Shown: positions 48,049 to 57,674, counted from the stretch's first letter. The stretch is 64,000 nucleotides of DNA from Bradyrhizobium sp. Gha (GCF_900113735.1 NZ_FOQM01000006.1:124001-188000), one strand, 5' to 3'. A program made the numbers and translations. The notes: generated from the sequence alone by a model not told the origin.

Positions 48049-49563
48049 ATGGATCTCTTCGCCAACCTCGCTCATGGCTTTGTCGTCGCATTCTCTCCGA
48101 TCAATCTCCTGATGTGCCTGATCGGCGCGCTCGTGGGCACGCTGGTCGGTGTGCTGCCGGGCATCGGCACCATTGCGACCGTCGCGATGCTGCTGCCGAT
48201 CACCTTCGGACTGCCGCCCGTCGGTGCACTGATCATGCTCGCCGGCATCTATTACGGCGCCCAGTATGGCGGCTCGACGACCTCGATCCTGGTCAACATC
48301 CCAGGTGAGGCGACATCGGTGGTCACCGCGATCGACGGGCACCAGATGGCCAAGCAGGGCCGCGCCGGCCCGGCGCTGGCGATCGCCGCGATCGGGTCGT
48401 TCTTCGCCGGCTGCGTCGCAACCGTGCTCATCGCCGTGCTCGGTGCGCCGCTGACCAAGCTCGCGCTCGCGTTCGGTCCGGCTGAATATTTCTCGCTGAT
48501 GGTGCTTGGCCTGATCTTCGCCGTCGTGCTCGCCAAGGGCTCGGTGCTGAAGGCGATCGCGATGAACGTGTTCGGCCTTCTGCTGTCGATGGTCGGCTCG
48601 GACATCGAGACCGGCGCCTCGCGCATGGCCTTCAACATTCCAGAGCTCGCCGATGGTCTCGGCTTTGCAACGGTGGCAATGGGCGTGTTCGGCTTTGCCG
48701 AGATCATCCGCAATCTCGACGCCGGCGCGGAGATGAACCGCGATCTCGTGCAGCAGAAGATCACGGGCCTGATGCCGACCAGGAAGGACCTGATCGACTC
48801 GACGCCCGCGGTCCTGCGCGGCACCGTGCTCGGCTCGATCCTCGGCATTCTTCCGGGCGGCGGCGCCGTCATCGCCTCGTTCGCGGCCTACACGCTCGAG
48901 AAGAAGCTTGCCAAGAACCCATCGCGGTTCGGCCGCGGTGCGATCGAGGGGGTGGCTGCCCCGGAAAGCGCCAACAACGCGGCCGCACAGACCTCCTTCA
49001 TCCCGCTGCTGACGCTCGGAATCCCGCCCAATGCGGTGATGGCACTGATGGTGGGCGCGATGACAATTCATGGCATCGTCCCGGGCCCGCAGGTGATGCA
49101 GAAGCAGCCTGATCTGGTCTGGGGCATGATCGCCTCGATGTGGATCGGCAACCTGATGCTGATCATCATCAACCTGCCGCTGGTCGGCATCTGGGTCCGC
49201 CTGCTGCGTGTGCCCTACCGGCTGATGTTCCCCTCGATCGTGATCTTCTGCGCGATCGGCATCTACTCGGTCAACAACGCACCGGTCGACGTCATCCTCG
49301 CAGGCGTTTTCGGTCTCGTCGGCTACTGGCTGATCAAGCACGATTTCGAACCGGCGCCGCTGCTGCTCGGCATGGTGCTCGGACCGTTGATGGAGGAGAA
49401 CCTGCGCCGCGCGCTGCTGATCTCGCGTGGTGACTGGAGCGTGTTCCTGACGCGTCCGCTCTCCGCCGCGCTGCTCGTGATCGCGACATTCCTGCTCGTG
49501 CTGACGTTGCTGCCCATGCTGCGTGCCAAGCGCGACGAGGTGTTTACCGAATCCGAGAACTGA
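48049..49563 (+). CDS. tctA: Tripartite tricarboxylate transporter large permease TctA
   Basis: The 504-residue protein has about 11-12 membrane segments and the TctA signatures LVGVLPGIGTIATVAMLLPI, YYGAQYGGSTTSILVNIPGE and APESANNAAAQTSFIPLLTL. It imports citrate-like tricarboxylates or other carboxylates, driven by ion gradient. ATG 48049 has GAGGG upstream; GTG 48046 is adjacent. It follows tctB by 7 nt. A GC-rich hairpin lies 48 nt after the stop. Confidence 0.92.
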   Translation: MDLFANLAHGFVVAFSPINLLMCLIGALVGTLVGVLPGIGTIATVAMLLPITFGLPPVGALIMLAGIYYGAQYGGSTTSILVNIPGEATSVVTAIDGHQMAKQGRAGPALAIAAIGSFFAGCVATVLIAVLGAPLTKLALAFGPAEYFSLMVLGLIFAVVLAKGSVLKAIAMNVFGLLLSMVGSDIETGASRMAFNIPELADGLGFATVAMGVFGFAEIIRNLDAGAEMNRDLVQQKITGLMPTRKDLIDSTPAVLRGTVLGSILGILPGGGAVIASFAAYTLEKKLAKNPSRFGRGAIEGVAAPESANNAAAQTSFIPLLTLGIPPNAVMALMVGAMTIHGIVPGPQVMQKQPDLVWGMIASMWIGNLMLIIINLPLVGIWVRLLRVPYRLMFPSIVIFCAIGIYSVNNAPVDVILAGVFGLVGYWLIKHDFEPAPLLLGMVLGPLMEENLRRALLISRGDWSVFLTRPLSAALLVIATFLLVLTLLPMLRAKRDEVFTESEN

Positions 49564-49611
49564 GCGCGTCGCAACAAGCGACTTAACCAGCAAGATCAAC
49601 CCGATAGGCGG

Positions 49612-49635
49612 GGGGCGGGAGGTGAGTTCCGCCCC
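49612..49635 (+). terminator. Hairpin downstream of tctA
   Basis: GGGGCGG and CCGCCCC form a 7-bp stem with a 10-nt loop followed by TTGTC. It probably terminates tctBA, although the T-tract is poor. Confidence 0.4.
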
Positions 49636-49670
49636 TTGTCATTTGCGCCGGGAGCTCTCACTTTTCGGGG

Positions 49671-49676
49671 TATAAT
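49671..49676 (+). promoter_or_regulatory. Possible -10 element upstream of thyA
   Basis: A consensus TATAAT lies 80 nt upstream of the thyA start. No good -35 lies at the right distance (TTGCGC is 22 nt away), so the assignment is tentative. Confidence 0.35.
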
Positions 49677-49755
49677 CAGCGCGACCAGCGAATCGCCGCT
49701 GTCGCAGCGCGGGGGCGGCCGTTAAGTTCGCCGCCTCCCCAAAGGCTCATTGCAC

Positions 49756-50550
49756 ATGCACCAGTATCAGGACCTGCTCGAGCGGATTCTTTCAGACGGC
49801 GCCGAGAAGACCGATCGGACCGGCACAGGCACGCTGTCGGTGTTCGGCCATCAGATGCGCTTCAACCTCTCCGCCGGCTTCCCCATGCTGACCACCAAGC
49901 GGCTGCCGCTGAAGGCGATCGTGCATGAGCTGCTCTGGTTCCTGAAGGGCGACACCAACATCAAGTACCTCAAGGACAACGGCGTCACCATCTGGGACGA
50001 GTGGGCGGACGCCAATGGCGACCTCGGCCCGGTCTATGGCCACCAATGGCGCTCCTGGCCCGCGCCCGATGGACGCAGCATCGACCAGATTTCCAATGTC
50101 GTCGACATGATCAAGCGCAATCCGGACTCGCGCCGCCTGATCGTCTCGGCCTGGAATCCGGCCGAGGTCGACAAGATGGCGCTGCCGCCGTGTCACTGCC
50201 TGTTCCAGTTCTACGTCGCCAACGGCAAGCTCTCGTGCCAGCTCTATCAGCGCTCGGCCGACGTCTTCCTCGGCGTGCCCTTCAACGTCGCCTCCTACGC
50301 GCTGCTCACCATGATGGTCGCGCAGGTCACGGGCTTGACGCCCGGCGACTTCGTGCATTCGTTCGGCGACACCCATCTCTACTCCAACCATCTGGAGCAG
50401 GCGCGGCTCCAGCTCACCCGCGCGCCGCGCGCGCTGCCGATGATGCGGATCAATCCTGATGTGAAGGACATCTTCTCCTTCCGTTACGAGGATTTCGAAC
50501 TCGTCGGCTACGACCCACATCCGCACATCAAGGCGGAAGTCGCGGTCTAG
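49756..50550 (+). CDS. thyA: Thymidylate synthase
   Basis: The 264-residue enzyme has the exact length of E. coli ThyA. The catalytic Cys146 lies in [10 protein letters not shown], and the folate/dUMP-binding blocks [19 protein letters not shown] and [10 protein letters not shown] are present. It makes dTMP from dUMP using methylenetetrahydrofolate. Start ATG 49756 ([12 protein letters not shown]) is the family norm. It is followed by a GNAT gene after 5 nt and by folA, which recycles the dihydrofolate product; the trio is likely one operon. Confidence 0.97.
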   Translation: MHQYQDLLERILSDGAEKTDRTGTGTLSVFGHQMRFNLSAGFPMLTTKRLPLKAIVHELLWFLKGDTNIKYLKDNGVTIWDEWADANGDLGPVYGHQWRSWPAPDGRSIDQISNVVDMIKRNPDSRRLIVSAWNPAEVDKMALPPCHCLFQFYVANGKLSCQLYQRSADVFLGVPFNVASYALLTMMVAQVTGLTPGDFVHSFGDTHLYSNHLEQARLQLTRAPRALPMMRINPDVKDIFSFRYEDFELVGYDPHPHIKAEVAV

Positions 50551-50555
50551 CGCCG

Positions 50556-51041
50556 ATGTCGCTCAGCATCCGCCGCGCGCGCCCTGGCGAAGCCGGGCTC
50601 GTTCTTGATTTCGTCCGTGAGCTTGCCGAGTACGAAAAGCTCTCGCATGAGCTCGAGGCCACCGAGGCTGACATTGCGGCCGCCTTGTTCGGCAGCGATC
50701 CCAGGCTGTTTTGTGCGATTGCCTGCTGGAACGGCGAGCCGGTCGGCTTTGCGGTGTGGTTCCTGAATTTCTCCACCTTCAGCGGCCGCCACGGCATCTA
50801 TCTCGAAGATTTGTATGTGCGGCCGTCGCATCGCGCCAAGGGCGTCGGCAAGGCGCTGCTGATCTATCTCGCGAAGGAATGCATCGACAACGGTTGGTCG
50901 CGCCTGCAATGGGCGGTGCTCGACTGGAATGCGCCGTCGATCGCATTCTACAAGTCGCTTGGCGCCGTGATGCTGGACGACTGGACGCTGTGCCGCGTCT
51001 CTGGTTCAGCGCTCACGCGTCTTGCGGGGAGCGCCTTCTGA
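50556..51041 (+). CDS. GNAT family N-acetyltransferase, between thyA and folA
   Basis: The 161-residue protein has the GNAT fold, with the acetyl-CoA-binding motif YVRPSHRAKGVGKALLIYLA and the following NGWSRLQWAVLDWNAPSIAF. It resembles the diamine/spermidine acetyltransferase (SAT1-like) subgroup. It lies 5 nt after thyA and overlaps folA by one base (TGATG), so it is in the same operon. Its substrate and the reason for its place in a folate operon are unknown. Confidence 0.88.
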   Translation: MSLSIRRARPGEAGLVLDFVRELAEYEKLSHELEATEADIAAALFGSDPRLFCAIACWNGEPVGFAVWFLNFSTFSGRHGIYLEDLYVRPSHRAKGVGKALLIYLAKECIDNGWSRLQWAVLDWNAPSIAFYKSLGAVMLDDWTLCRVSGSALTRLAGSAF

Positions 51042-51556
51042 TGGAGATCGTCTTCGTCGTCGCGATTGCGGAGAACGGCATCATCGGCGCCGGCAACGCG
51101 CTGCCGTGGCGATTGAAATCCGATATGGCGCGCTTCAAGGCGCTCACCATCGGCAAGCCCGTGATCATGGGCCGCAAGACCTTCGAATCCTTGCCCGGGC
51201 GTCGGCCGCTTGCCAACCGCACCAACATCGTGATCACGCGCGATGCGGACTATCGCGCCCCCGGCGCCATCGTCGTGACGTCGGCTGCGGCCGCTGGTTC
51301 AGTTGCGCTTGGTGACGCCCTGCGGCGTTCAGCCGCTGAAATCGCCGTGATTGGCGGTGCCGAAATCTTCCGGCAATGGCTCGACCGTGCCGACCGCCTC
51401 GAGATCACCGAAGTGCATGCGAGGCCGGACGGCGACACGCATTTCGACGTCGACAAGGCGATGTGGGAGGAAACGGAGCGCGTCCGCCATCCGGCCGGCC
51501 CCGAGGATAGTGCCGCCTTCTCTTATGTGACATATCGTCGGCGGCCGTCTCATTAA
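51041..51556 (+). CDS. folA: Dihydrofolate reductase
   Basis: The 171-residue enzyme has the DHFR blocks VVAIAENGIIGAGNALPWRL, GKPVIMGRKTFESLPGRRPL and AVIGGAEIFRQWL, containing the substrate and NADPH sites; the acidic catalytic residue is in the SDMARFK segment. It regenerates tetrahydrofolate for ThyA. The start ATG overlaps the GNAT stop by one base. The C-terminal segment RHPAGPEDSAAFSYVTYRR is typical of alphaproteobacterial DHFR. Followed by the hflK gene after 159 nt. Confidence 0.95.
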   Translation: MEIVFVVAIAENGIIGAGNALPWRLKSDMARFKALTIGKPVIMGRKTFESLPGRRPLANRTNIVITRDADYRAPGAIVVTSAAAAGSVALGDALRRSAAEIAVIGGAEIFRQWLDRADRLEITEVHARPDGDTHFDVDKAMWEETERVRHPAGPEDSAAFSYVTYRRRPSH

Positions 51557-51715
51557 CTCCGTTCGCCAATGTTTACATTGACTTTTCCGCCCCCGAGCAT
51601 AGCTCGTGGGACGGTCAGGCTTGCGTTGTAAGGGTCCTTTCGGTCCCCTATAAAGCCGGTCCGGACAATGCCGGCCGGGCAAGTTCTAGTCCCGGTCTGC
51701 CGAGGAGAGCGTCGA

Positions 51716-52852
51716 ATGCCGTGGAAGAATCAGGGCGGTGGCCCATGGGGCTCGGGTCCGAAAGGACCGTGGGGCTCAGGCCCGCAACCGGTCGGGCCGA
51801 GGCCGCCGGATCTGGAGGACCTTCTGCGGCGCGGCCAGGACCGGCTCCAGCAGATCATGCCCGGTGGCTATTTCTCAGGCGTCGGCATCACGCTGATCCT
51901 GCTCATCGTCGTCGCGCTCTGGCTGCTGTCGGGCTTCTTCCGCGTGCAGTCCGAGGAGCAGGGTGTCGTGCTGCGTTTCGGCAAGCACGTCCGCACAGTT
52001 GATCCGGGGCTGAATTATCATTTGCCCTATCCGATCGAGACCGTGTTGCTGCCGAAGGCGCTGCGCGTGTCCACCATTTCCATCGGCATGACGCTGATCG
52101 ACGATCCGGCCCGCCGCGGCCGCTCGATCCGTGACGTGCCGGAAGAGAGCCTGATGCTGACCGGCGACGAGAACATCGTCGATGTCGACTTCACCGTGCT
52201 CTGGCGCATCAAGCCCAACGGCGTCGGCAATTTCCTGTTCAACATCCAGAACCCCGAGGGCACCGTGAAGGCGGTCGCCGAGAGCGCGATGCGCGAGGTG
52301 ATCGGCCGCTCCGACATCCAGCCGATCCTGACCGGCGCGCGTACGCAGACCGAGACCACCGTGCAGGATTTGATGCAGAAGACGCTCGACGGCTATGGCG
52401 CCGGCATCCAGATCACCCAGGTGCAGATGCAGAAGGTCGACCCGCCGGCGCAGGTGATCGATGCGTTCCGTGACGTGCAGGCAGCACGTGCCAATCTCGA
52501 GCAGTTGCAAAACGAAGCGCAGACCTATGCCAACAAGGTCGTGCCTGAAGCGCGCGGCAATGCGGCGCGTATCCTGCAGGCGGCCGAAGGCTACAAGGAG
52601 CAGGCGGTCGCCGAGGCCAAGGGCCAGAGCGCGCGCTTCCTGAAAGTGTACGAGGAATACAAGAAGGCGCCGGACGTGACGCGTGAACGGATCTATCTGG
52701 AGACGATGGAGCGCGTGCTCGGCGGCTCGGACAAGCTGATCTACGACAGTGGCTCCTCGGGCCAAGGCGTCGTGCCTTATCTGCCGCTCAGCGAATTGTC
52801 GACCAAGAAGCCCACGACGGCGGGCCAGCTGCCGAGCGGGGGCGCGAGATGA
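51716..52852 (+). CDS. hflK: FtsH protease modulator HflK
   Basis: The 378-residue protein has a Gly/Pro-rich cytosolic N-terminus (MPWKNQGGGPWGSGPKG), one membrane segment (about residues 60-83) and an SPFH/band-7 domain with QSEEQGVVLRFGKHVRTVDP. With HflC it forms the periplasmic cage around FtsH that limits its membrane-protein proteolysis. ATG 51716 has GAGGAGAG upstream. It overlaps hflC by ATGA. TTGACT at 51578 may be a -35 element for the hfl operon; the -10 is unclear. Confidence 0.95.
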   Translation: MPWKNQGGGPWGSGPKGPWGSGPQPVGPRPPDLEDLLRRGQDRLQQIMPGGYFSGVGITLILLIVVALWLLSGFFRVQSEEQGVVLRFGKHVRTVDPGLNYHLPYPIETVLLPKALRVSTISIGMTLIDDPARRGRSIRDVPEESLMLTGDENIVDVDFTVLWRIKPNGVGNFLFNIQNPEGTVKAVAESAMREVIGRSDIQPILTGARTQTETTVQDLMQKTLDGYGAGIQITQVQMQKVDPPAQVIDAFRDVQAARANLEQLQNEAQTYANKVVPEARGNAARILQAAEGYKEQAVAEAKGQSARFLKVYEEYKKAPDVTRERIYLETMERVLGGSDKLIYDSGSSGQGVVPYLPLSELSTKKPTTAGQLPSGGAR

Positions 52853-53745
52853 GGTCTCCCGTTACAGGCATTGTCGCGCTGCTTGCGGCGCTTCTGGTCG
52901 TGATCGTCGGCTACATGTCGTTGTTTACGGTGCAGCAGACCGAGCAAACCATCGTGCTGCAATTCGGCGCGCCGGTGGACGTCGTCACCGACCCCGGGCT
53001 GCACTTCAAGGCGCCCTGGAACTCCGTGATCAACATCGACAAGCGGATCCTCGACCTCGAGAACCCCTCGCAGGAGGTCATTGCCTCCGATCAGAAGCGG
53101 CTCGTGGTCGACGCGTTTGCGCGCTATCGCATCAAGGATGCGTTGCGCTTCTATCAGAGCGTCGGCTCGATCCAGGCCGCAAACCTTCAGCTCACCTCGC
53201 TCTTGAATGCGGCGCTGCGCCGCGTGCTGGGCGAAGTCAGTTTCATCACCGTGGTGCGTGATGAACGCGAGAAGCTGATGGGACGCATCCGCGAGCAGCT
53301 AGACCGCGAGGCGGGCGGTTACGGCATCGAGGTCGTCGACGTCCGTATTCGCCGCGCCGATCTGCCGGAGCAGAACAGCCAGGCGGTGTACGACCGGATG
53401 AAGTCCGAGCGCCAGCGCGAAGCCGCCGAATTCCGCGCGCAGGGCGGCCAGAAAGCGCAGGAAATCCGCTCCAAGGCCGACCGCGATGTGACGGTGATCA
53501 TTGCCGACGCGAACTCCCAGGCCGAGCAGACGCGCGGCGTGGGCGACGCAGAGCGGAACCGTCTGTTTGCCGAAGCCTATGGCAAGGATGCTGACTTCTT
53601 TGCCTTCTATCGCTCGATGACGGCCTATGAAAGCGGGTTGAAGTCCAGCGATACCCGCTATTTGCTGCGGCCGGACTCGGATTTCTTCCGGTATTTTGGT
53701 AACCCGTCCGGCAAGACAGCGGCCGAGACGCCGGCAAAACCGTAA
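52849..53745 (+). CDS. hflC: FtsH protease modulator HflC
   Basis: The 298-residue protein has one N-terminal membrane helix (ITGIVALLAALLVVIVGYMS without the first two) and an SPFH domain, including TEQTIVLQFGAPVDVVTDPG and RFYQSVGSIQAANLQLTSLL. A coiled-coil region follows (about 190-240). It partners HflK in the HflKC-FtsH complex. The start overlaps hflK by 4 nt. An inverted repeat follows the stop. Confidence 0.95.
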   Translation: MRSPVTGIVALLAALLVVIVGYMSLFTVQQTEQTIVLQFGAPVDVVTDPGLHFKAPWNSVINIDKRILDLENPSQEVIASDQKRLVVDAFARYRIKDALRFYQSVGSIQAANLQLTSLLNAALRRVLGEVSFITVVRDEREKLMGRIREQLDREAGGYGIEVVDVRIRRADLPEQNSQAVYDRMKSERQREAAEFRAQGGQKAQEIRSKADRDVTVIIADANSQAEQTRGVGDAERNRLFAEAYGKDADFFAFYRSMTAYESGLKSSDTRYLLRPDSDFFRYFGNPSGKTAAETPAKP

Positions 53746-53752
53746 ACTAGAC

Positions 53753-53777
53753 AAGGGCGGCAGGTTTGGCCGCCCTT
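53753..53777 (+). terminator. Hairpin after hflC
   Basis: AAGGGCGGC and GCCGCCCTT form a perfect 9-bp stem with a 7-nt loop. No T-tract follows (CGTCC), so it may be a partial terminator or stabilise the mRNA before the DUF2065 gene. Confidence 0.55.
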
Positions 53778-53816
53778 CGTCCAGACAATAACATCACAAC
53801 GGGAGGTTCCAATCCG

Positions 53817-54023
53817 ATGAGGTCCATTGCGTTCGCCGACTTCCTCATCGGCTTAGGCATCCTGTTCGTGCTCGAAGGCCTGATGTTCGCGGCAAGTCCG
53901 AACTGGATGCGCAAGGCCATGAAGAGCGCCATCGCAACGCCGGACAACATCCTGCGGGCGGTCGGGATTGGTTCGGCCGTGGCCGGTCTGATCCTGATCT
54001 GGGTAATGCGACGTCCAATCTAG
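53817..54023 (+). CDS. DUF2065 family small membrane protein
   Basis: The 68-residue protein has two hydrophobic segments (IAFADFLIGLGILFVLEGLM and VGIGSAVAGLILIWVM) and is of the DUF2065/YjeT type, whose genes often follow hflC. ATG 53817 has GGGAGG about 12 nt upstream. It probably belongs to the envelope-proteolysis cluster with hflKC and degP, but its role is unknown. Confidence 0.88.
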   Translation: MRSIAFADFLIGLGILFVLEGLMFAASPNWMRKAMKSAIATPDNILRAVGIGSAVAGLILIWVMRRPI

Positions 54024-54166
54024 GCGCACAGCCAACGCCAAAGTGAAGGCGAGCGGCTGGTTTTCGCCGTATTATCCGGCTCTTGAGGCCCGCTAAGCTC
54101 CGTGCTTGCGCCGTGCCACCGTTCGAGCGCAGTCTTGACGTCGAATCCTTTTCTCTGGAGACCACA

Positions 54167-55675
54167 ATGACCGCTGCCACCATTGTCCCGACCCGTTTGC
54201 GCCAACATGCGCGATTTGGGCTGGCCGCGCTCGCGCTCAGTGCTTTCAGCGTGTTCGGCTCGCCGGCGCAGGCGCGCGGACCGGAGGGCATCGCCGACGT
54301 CGCCGAGAAGGTGATCGACGCGGTCGTGAATATCTCGACCTCGCAGACGGTCGAGGCCAAGGGCGGCAGCAACACCATGCCGCAACTCCCGCCCGGCTCG
54401 CCGTTCGAGGAATTCTTCGACGACTTCTTCAAGAACCGCAAAGGCCCCGGCGGTGGCGGCAAGGGCGGCGACAACGGCGGCGGCCCGCCGCACAAGACCA
54501 ACTCGCTCGGGTCAGGCTTCATCATCGACACATCCGGTGTGGTCGTGACGAACAACCACGTGATCGCGGATGCCGACGAGATCAACGTCATTCTCAACGA
54601 CGGCACCAAGATCAAGGCCGAGCTCGTCGGTGTCGACAAGAAGACCGATCTCGCCGTCCTGAAGTTCAAGCCGCCGAAGCCGCTCGTCTCGGTGAAGTTC
54701 GGCGACTCCGACAAATTGCGTCTGGGTGACTGGGTGGTCGCGATCGGCAACCCCTTCAGCCTCGGCGGCACGGTGACGGCCGGCATCGTCTCGGCCAAGA
54801 ACCGCGACATCTCCTCGGGGCCCTATGACAGCTACATCCAGACCGACGCCGCAATCAATCGCGGCAATTCCGGCGGTCCGCTGTTCAACCTCGAAGGCGA
54901 CGTCATCGGCGTCAACACGCTGATCATCTCGCCCTCCGGCGGCTCGATCGGCATCGGCTTCGCCGTGCCGTCGAAGACGGTCGCTGGTGTGGTCGACCAG
55001 CTCCGGCAGTTCGGCGAGCTGCGGCGCGGCTGGCTCGGCGTGCGCATCCAGACCGTCACCGACGAGATCGCCGAGAGTCTCAACATCAAGCCGGCGCGCG
55101 GCGCGCTGGTCGCCGGCGTCGACGACAAGGGCCCGGCCAAGCCTGCCGGCATCGAGCCAGGTGACGTCGTCGTCAAGTTCGACGGTAAGGACGTCAAGGA
55201 TCCGAAGGATCTGTCCCGTGTCGTCGCCGACACCGCAGTCGGCAAGGAGGTTGACGTCGTCGTCATCCGCAAGGGCGAGGAGCAGACCAAGAAGGTTACG
55301 CTCGGCCGTCTGCAGGATCCGGAGAAGGTGCAGGCCGCGGTGAAGGCCGACGAGCCGCCGCCGGAGAAGCCCGTGACGCAGAAGGCGCTCGGCCTCGATC
55401 TCGCCGTGCTGAACAAGGATCTGCGGACCCGCTACAAGATCAAGGACAGCGTCAAGGGCGTGGTGGTGACCAATGTCGACGCCAGTTCCGACGCTGCCGA
55501 GAAGCGGCTCTCCGCCGGCGACGTCATCGTCGAAGTCGCACAGGAAGCGGTCGCGAGCGGCGACGACATCCAGAAGCGGGTCGACCAGCTCAAGAAGGAC
55601 GGCAAGAAGTCCGTGCTGCTGCTGGTGTCGAATGGCGATGGCGAGCTGCGCTTCGTGGCGCTGAGCGTGCAGTAG
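54167..55675 (+). CDS. degP: Do family periplasmic serine endoprotease
   Basis: The 502-residue exported protease has a signal sequence (cleavage near PAQA, about residue 33) and a trypsin-like domain with the intact triad His131 (NNHVIAD), Asp161 (KTDLAVLKF) and Ser235 (RGNSGGPLFN). Two PDZ domains follow (about 290-375 and 405-495). It degrades or chaperones misfolded periplasmic proteins. An Asp/Gly/Lys-rich insert (FKNRKGPGGGGKGGDNG) lies in the LA loop. ATG 54167 has CTGGAG 6 nt upstream. It may be DegQ-like rather than DegP. It ends near a repeat element. Confidence 0.95.
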   Translation: MTAATIVPTRLRQHARFGLAALALSAFSVFGSPAQARGPEGIADVAEKVIDAVVNISTSQTVEAKGGSNTMPQLPPGSPFEEFFDDFFKNRKGPGGGGKGGDNGGGPPHKTNSLGSGFIIDTSGVVVTNNHVIADADEINVILNDGTKIKAELVGVDKKTDLAVLKFKPPKPLVSVKFGDSDKLRLGDWVVAIGNPFSLGGTVTAGIVSAKNRDISSGPYDSYIQTDAAINRGNSGGPLFNLEGDVIGVNTLIISPSGGSIGIGFAVPSKTVAGVVDQLRQFGELRRGWLGVRIQTVTDEIAESLNIKPARGALVAGVDDKGPAKPAGIEPGDVVVKFDGKDVKDPKDLSRVVADTAVGKEVDVVVIRKGEEQTKKVTLGRLQDPEKVQAAVKADEPPPEKPVTQKALGLDLAVLNKDLRTRYKIKDSVKGVVVTNVDASSDAAEKRLSAGDVIVEVAQEAVASGDDIQKRVDQLKKDGKKSVLLLVSNGDGELRFVALSVQ

Positions 55676-55701
55676 GGGAGCGTTCTCACTCCCACACTCA
55701 C

Positions 55702-55806
55702 TGTCATGCGCCGGCTTGACCGGCGCATCCAGTTATGCCGCGGCTTCTCGGTTCAAGCGTTGCCGCCTCTGGAATGCCGGATCACCCGCTTTCGCGGGTG
55801 ATGACA
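55702..55806. repeat. Composite intergenic repeat with TGTCAT ends
   Basis: TGTCAT (55702-55707) and ATGACA (55801-55806) bound two internal hairpins, ATGCGCCGG-CTTGA-CCGGCGCAT and ATCACCCGC-TTTC-GCGGGTGAT. It fills the gap between the convergent degP and serB genes. Elements of this kind are dispersed in such genomes; here it may also serve as a bidirectional terminator. Confidence 0.7.
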
Positions 55807-55818
55807 GCGGCGAGGACG

Positions 55819-56724
55819 TTACGCCTCCACGAACTCGTCCCGTCGATACCCCTGCGCATAGAGCAGCGCGGTGAGATCGCCGTGATCGATCCGTGCTGCG
55901 GCGGCCGCGGCAACGGCTGGCTTGGCGTGATACGCCACGCCCAGTCCCGCCGCCTGGATCATGGCCAGATCATTGGCGCCGTCGCCGACGACGACCGAGT
56001 CGATGTCGTCGAGATCGAACGATTCCATCAGATCCACCAGCGTCGCGAGCTTGGCCGCGCGACCCAGGATCGGCTCCTTCACCTCGCCGGTGAACTTGCC
56101 GTCGCGCACGACGAGCTCGTTGGCGCGGTTCTCCTGGAAGCCGATCTTGGCGGCGACCGCGCTCGTGAACAACGTGAAGCCGCCGGAGACGAGGCAGGTA
56201 TAGGCGCCGTTGGCGCGCATAGTGGCGACCAGCTCGCGGCCGCCGGGGGTCAGCGTGATGCGCTTGGCCAGCACCTCGTCGACGACATTGGCGGGGAGGT
56301 CCTTCAGCAGCGCGACGCGCTCGCGCAGCGCCGGCTCGAACTCGATCTCGCCCCGCATTGCGCGTTCGGTGATGGCGGCGACATGGGCCTTCATCCCGAC
56401 GAGATCGGCGAGCTCGTCGATGCATTCCTGGCCGATCATGGTGGAATCCATGTCGGCGAGAAAAAGCTTCTTGCGCCGGAAGCCGACAGGCTGCACCACG
56501 ATGTCGATGGGCAAATCGCCGCGCAGCTCGCGCAGCCGCTCTTCGATGGCATTGCGATCGCCTTCGAGGTTACTGTCGGCGCCGAAGGGAATGTCGACCG
56601 CAACGCCGTCGAACAGCCAATGGGCCGGTGCGGCCTTGGGCAGCACGGCGCGGGCGCCGTCGACGATGGTGGAGTCGAGGGCGGGATTGGCGGGGTTGCA
56701 GATCAGGGTGGCGACGAGGGACAT
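55819..56724 (-). CDS. serB: Phosphoserine phosphatase
   Basis: The 301-residue protein has an N-terminal regulatory region followed by the HAD domain with [20 protein letters not shown] (nucleophile Asp91, acid Asp93), the Ser-containing [10 protein letters not shown] and the DGANDLAMI motif. It catalyses the last step of serine synthesis. Its start codon is only 11 nt from that of miaA, which is transcribed in the opposite direction. Confidence 0.96.
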   Translation of the reverse strand: MSLVATLICNPANPALDSTIVDGARAVLPKAAPAHWLFDGVAVDIPFGADSNLEGDRNAIEERLRELRGDLPIDIVVQPVGFRRKKLFLADMDSTMIGQECIDELADLVGMKAHVAAITERAMRGEIEFEPALRERVALLKDLPANVVDEVLAKRITLTPGGRELVATMRANGAYTCLVSGGFTLFTSAVAAKIGFQENRANELVVRDGKFTGEVKEPILGRAAKLATLVDLMESFDLDDIDSVVVGDGANDLAMIQAAGLGVAYHAKPAVAAAAAARIDHGDLTALLYAQGYRRDEFVEA

Positions 56725-56735
56725 TTGAGGTTTTC

Positions 56736-57674
56736 GTGAGCGAGGGGCATTCGAGCAAGGCCGTGCTTATCGCAGGCCCGACCGCCAGCGGCAAGTCGGC
56801 GCTGGCGCTGGAGCTTGCGCTGAACGTGGGCGGGGTCGTGATCAATGCCGATTCCATGCAGGTCTATCGCGACCTCCGCATCATCACTGCGCGCCCCACT
56901 GAGGACGAGCAGGCGCGCGTTCCGCATCGCCTTTACGGCCATGTTGATGCAGCCGTGAATTTCTCGGCTGGCGCCTGGGTGGCTGATGCCGCCACTGTTC
57001 TGGAACAGGCAAGGGCCGAGGGCCGCCTGCCGATCTTCGTTGGCGGCACCGGGCTCTATTTCAAGGCACTGACGGCAGGGCTCTCGGTCGTTCCGCCGAT
57101 CCCTGCCGAGGTGCGCGAGAACGTGCGCGCGCGGCTGGAGCGGAACGGCGTCGAGGCGTTGCACGCGGAACTTGCGCGCCGCGATCCGCGCGCGGCCGAG
57201 CGATTGAATCTGCGCGATCGCGCCAGGATCGCGCGCGCGCTCGAAGTGGTCGAGGCAACCGGCCGCTCCTTGTTCGACTGGCACCACGAGGGCCAGCCGC
57301 CGCTATTGCCGAAGCACAGCTTTCGCGCAGTATTCCTCGCGCCCGAACGCGACGAGCTCTATGCCCGCATCGACGCCCGCTTCGCCGCCATGCTGGGCGC
57401 GGGTGCTCTTGAAGAGGTCGAGCGGCTCGGCGCCCGAGGCCTCGACCCGCTGCTGCCGGCCATGAAGGCCCACGGCGTGCCGGGCCTGATCCGATATCTG
57501 CGCGGTGAGCTTGACCTTGAGGAGGCCGCCACGATCGGCCGGGCCGACACCCGCCACTACGCCAAGCGCCAATTCACCTGGTTCAGGCATCAGCTGCCGG
57601 AATTCGAGTGGGTGAAGCCGGTGGAGGCCGGAGGCTGGCTGGCGGCCGCCGCCGGCCGCGACCGGCGGCCCTGA
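56736..57674 (+). CDS. miaA: tRNA dimethylallyltransferase
   Basis: The 312-residue enzyme adds a dimethylallyl group to A37 of tRNAs. The P-loop [11 protein letters not shown] (Gly14 to Ser21), [20 protein letters not shown] and [11 protein letters not shown] motifs are intact. GTG 56736 gives a normal N-terminus; a longer frame runs into serB antisense and is rejected. A TGAGG site lies at 56726-56730, inside the 11-nt gap to serB, so its promoter must lie within serB. Confidence 0.95.
   Translation: MSEGHSSKAVLIAGPTASGKSALALELALNVGGVVINADSMQVYRDLRIITARPTEDEQARVPHRLYGHVDAAVNFSAGAWVADAATVLEQARAEGRLPIFVGGTGLYFKALTAGLSVVPPIPAEVRENVRARLERNGVEALHAELARRDPRAAERLNLRDRARIARALEVVEATGRSLFDWHHEGQPPLLPKHSFRAVFLAPERDELYARIDARFAAMLGAGALEEVERLGARGLDPLLPAMKAHGVPGLIRYLRGELDLEEAATIGRADTRHYAKRQFTWFRHQLPEFEWVKPVEAGGWLAAAAGRDRRP

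Noticed and set aside
47944..49599. 551-codon minus-strand frame over tctA
   Set aside because: Antisense shadow dominated by Asp, His, Arg and Gln; tctA has clear family motifs on the plus strand.
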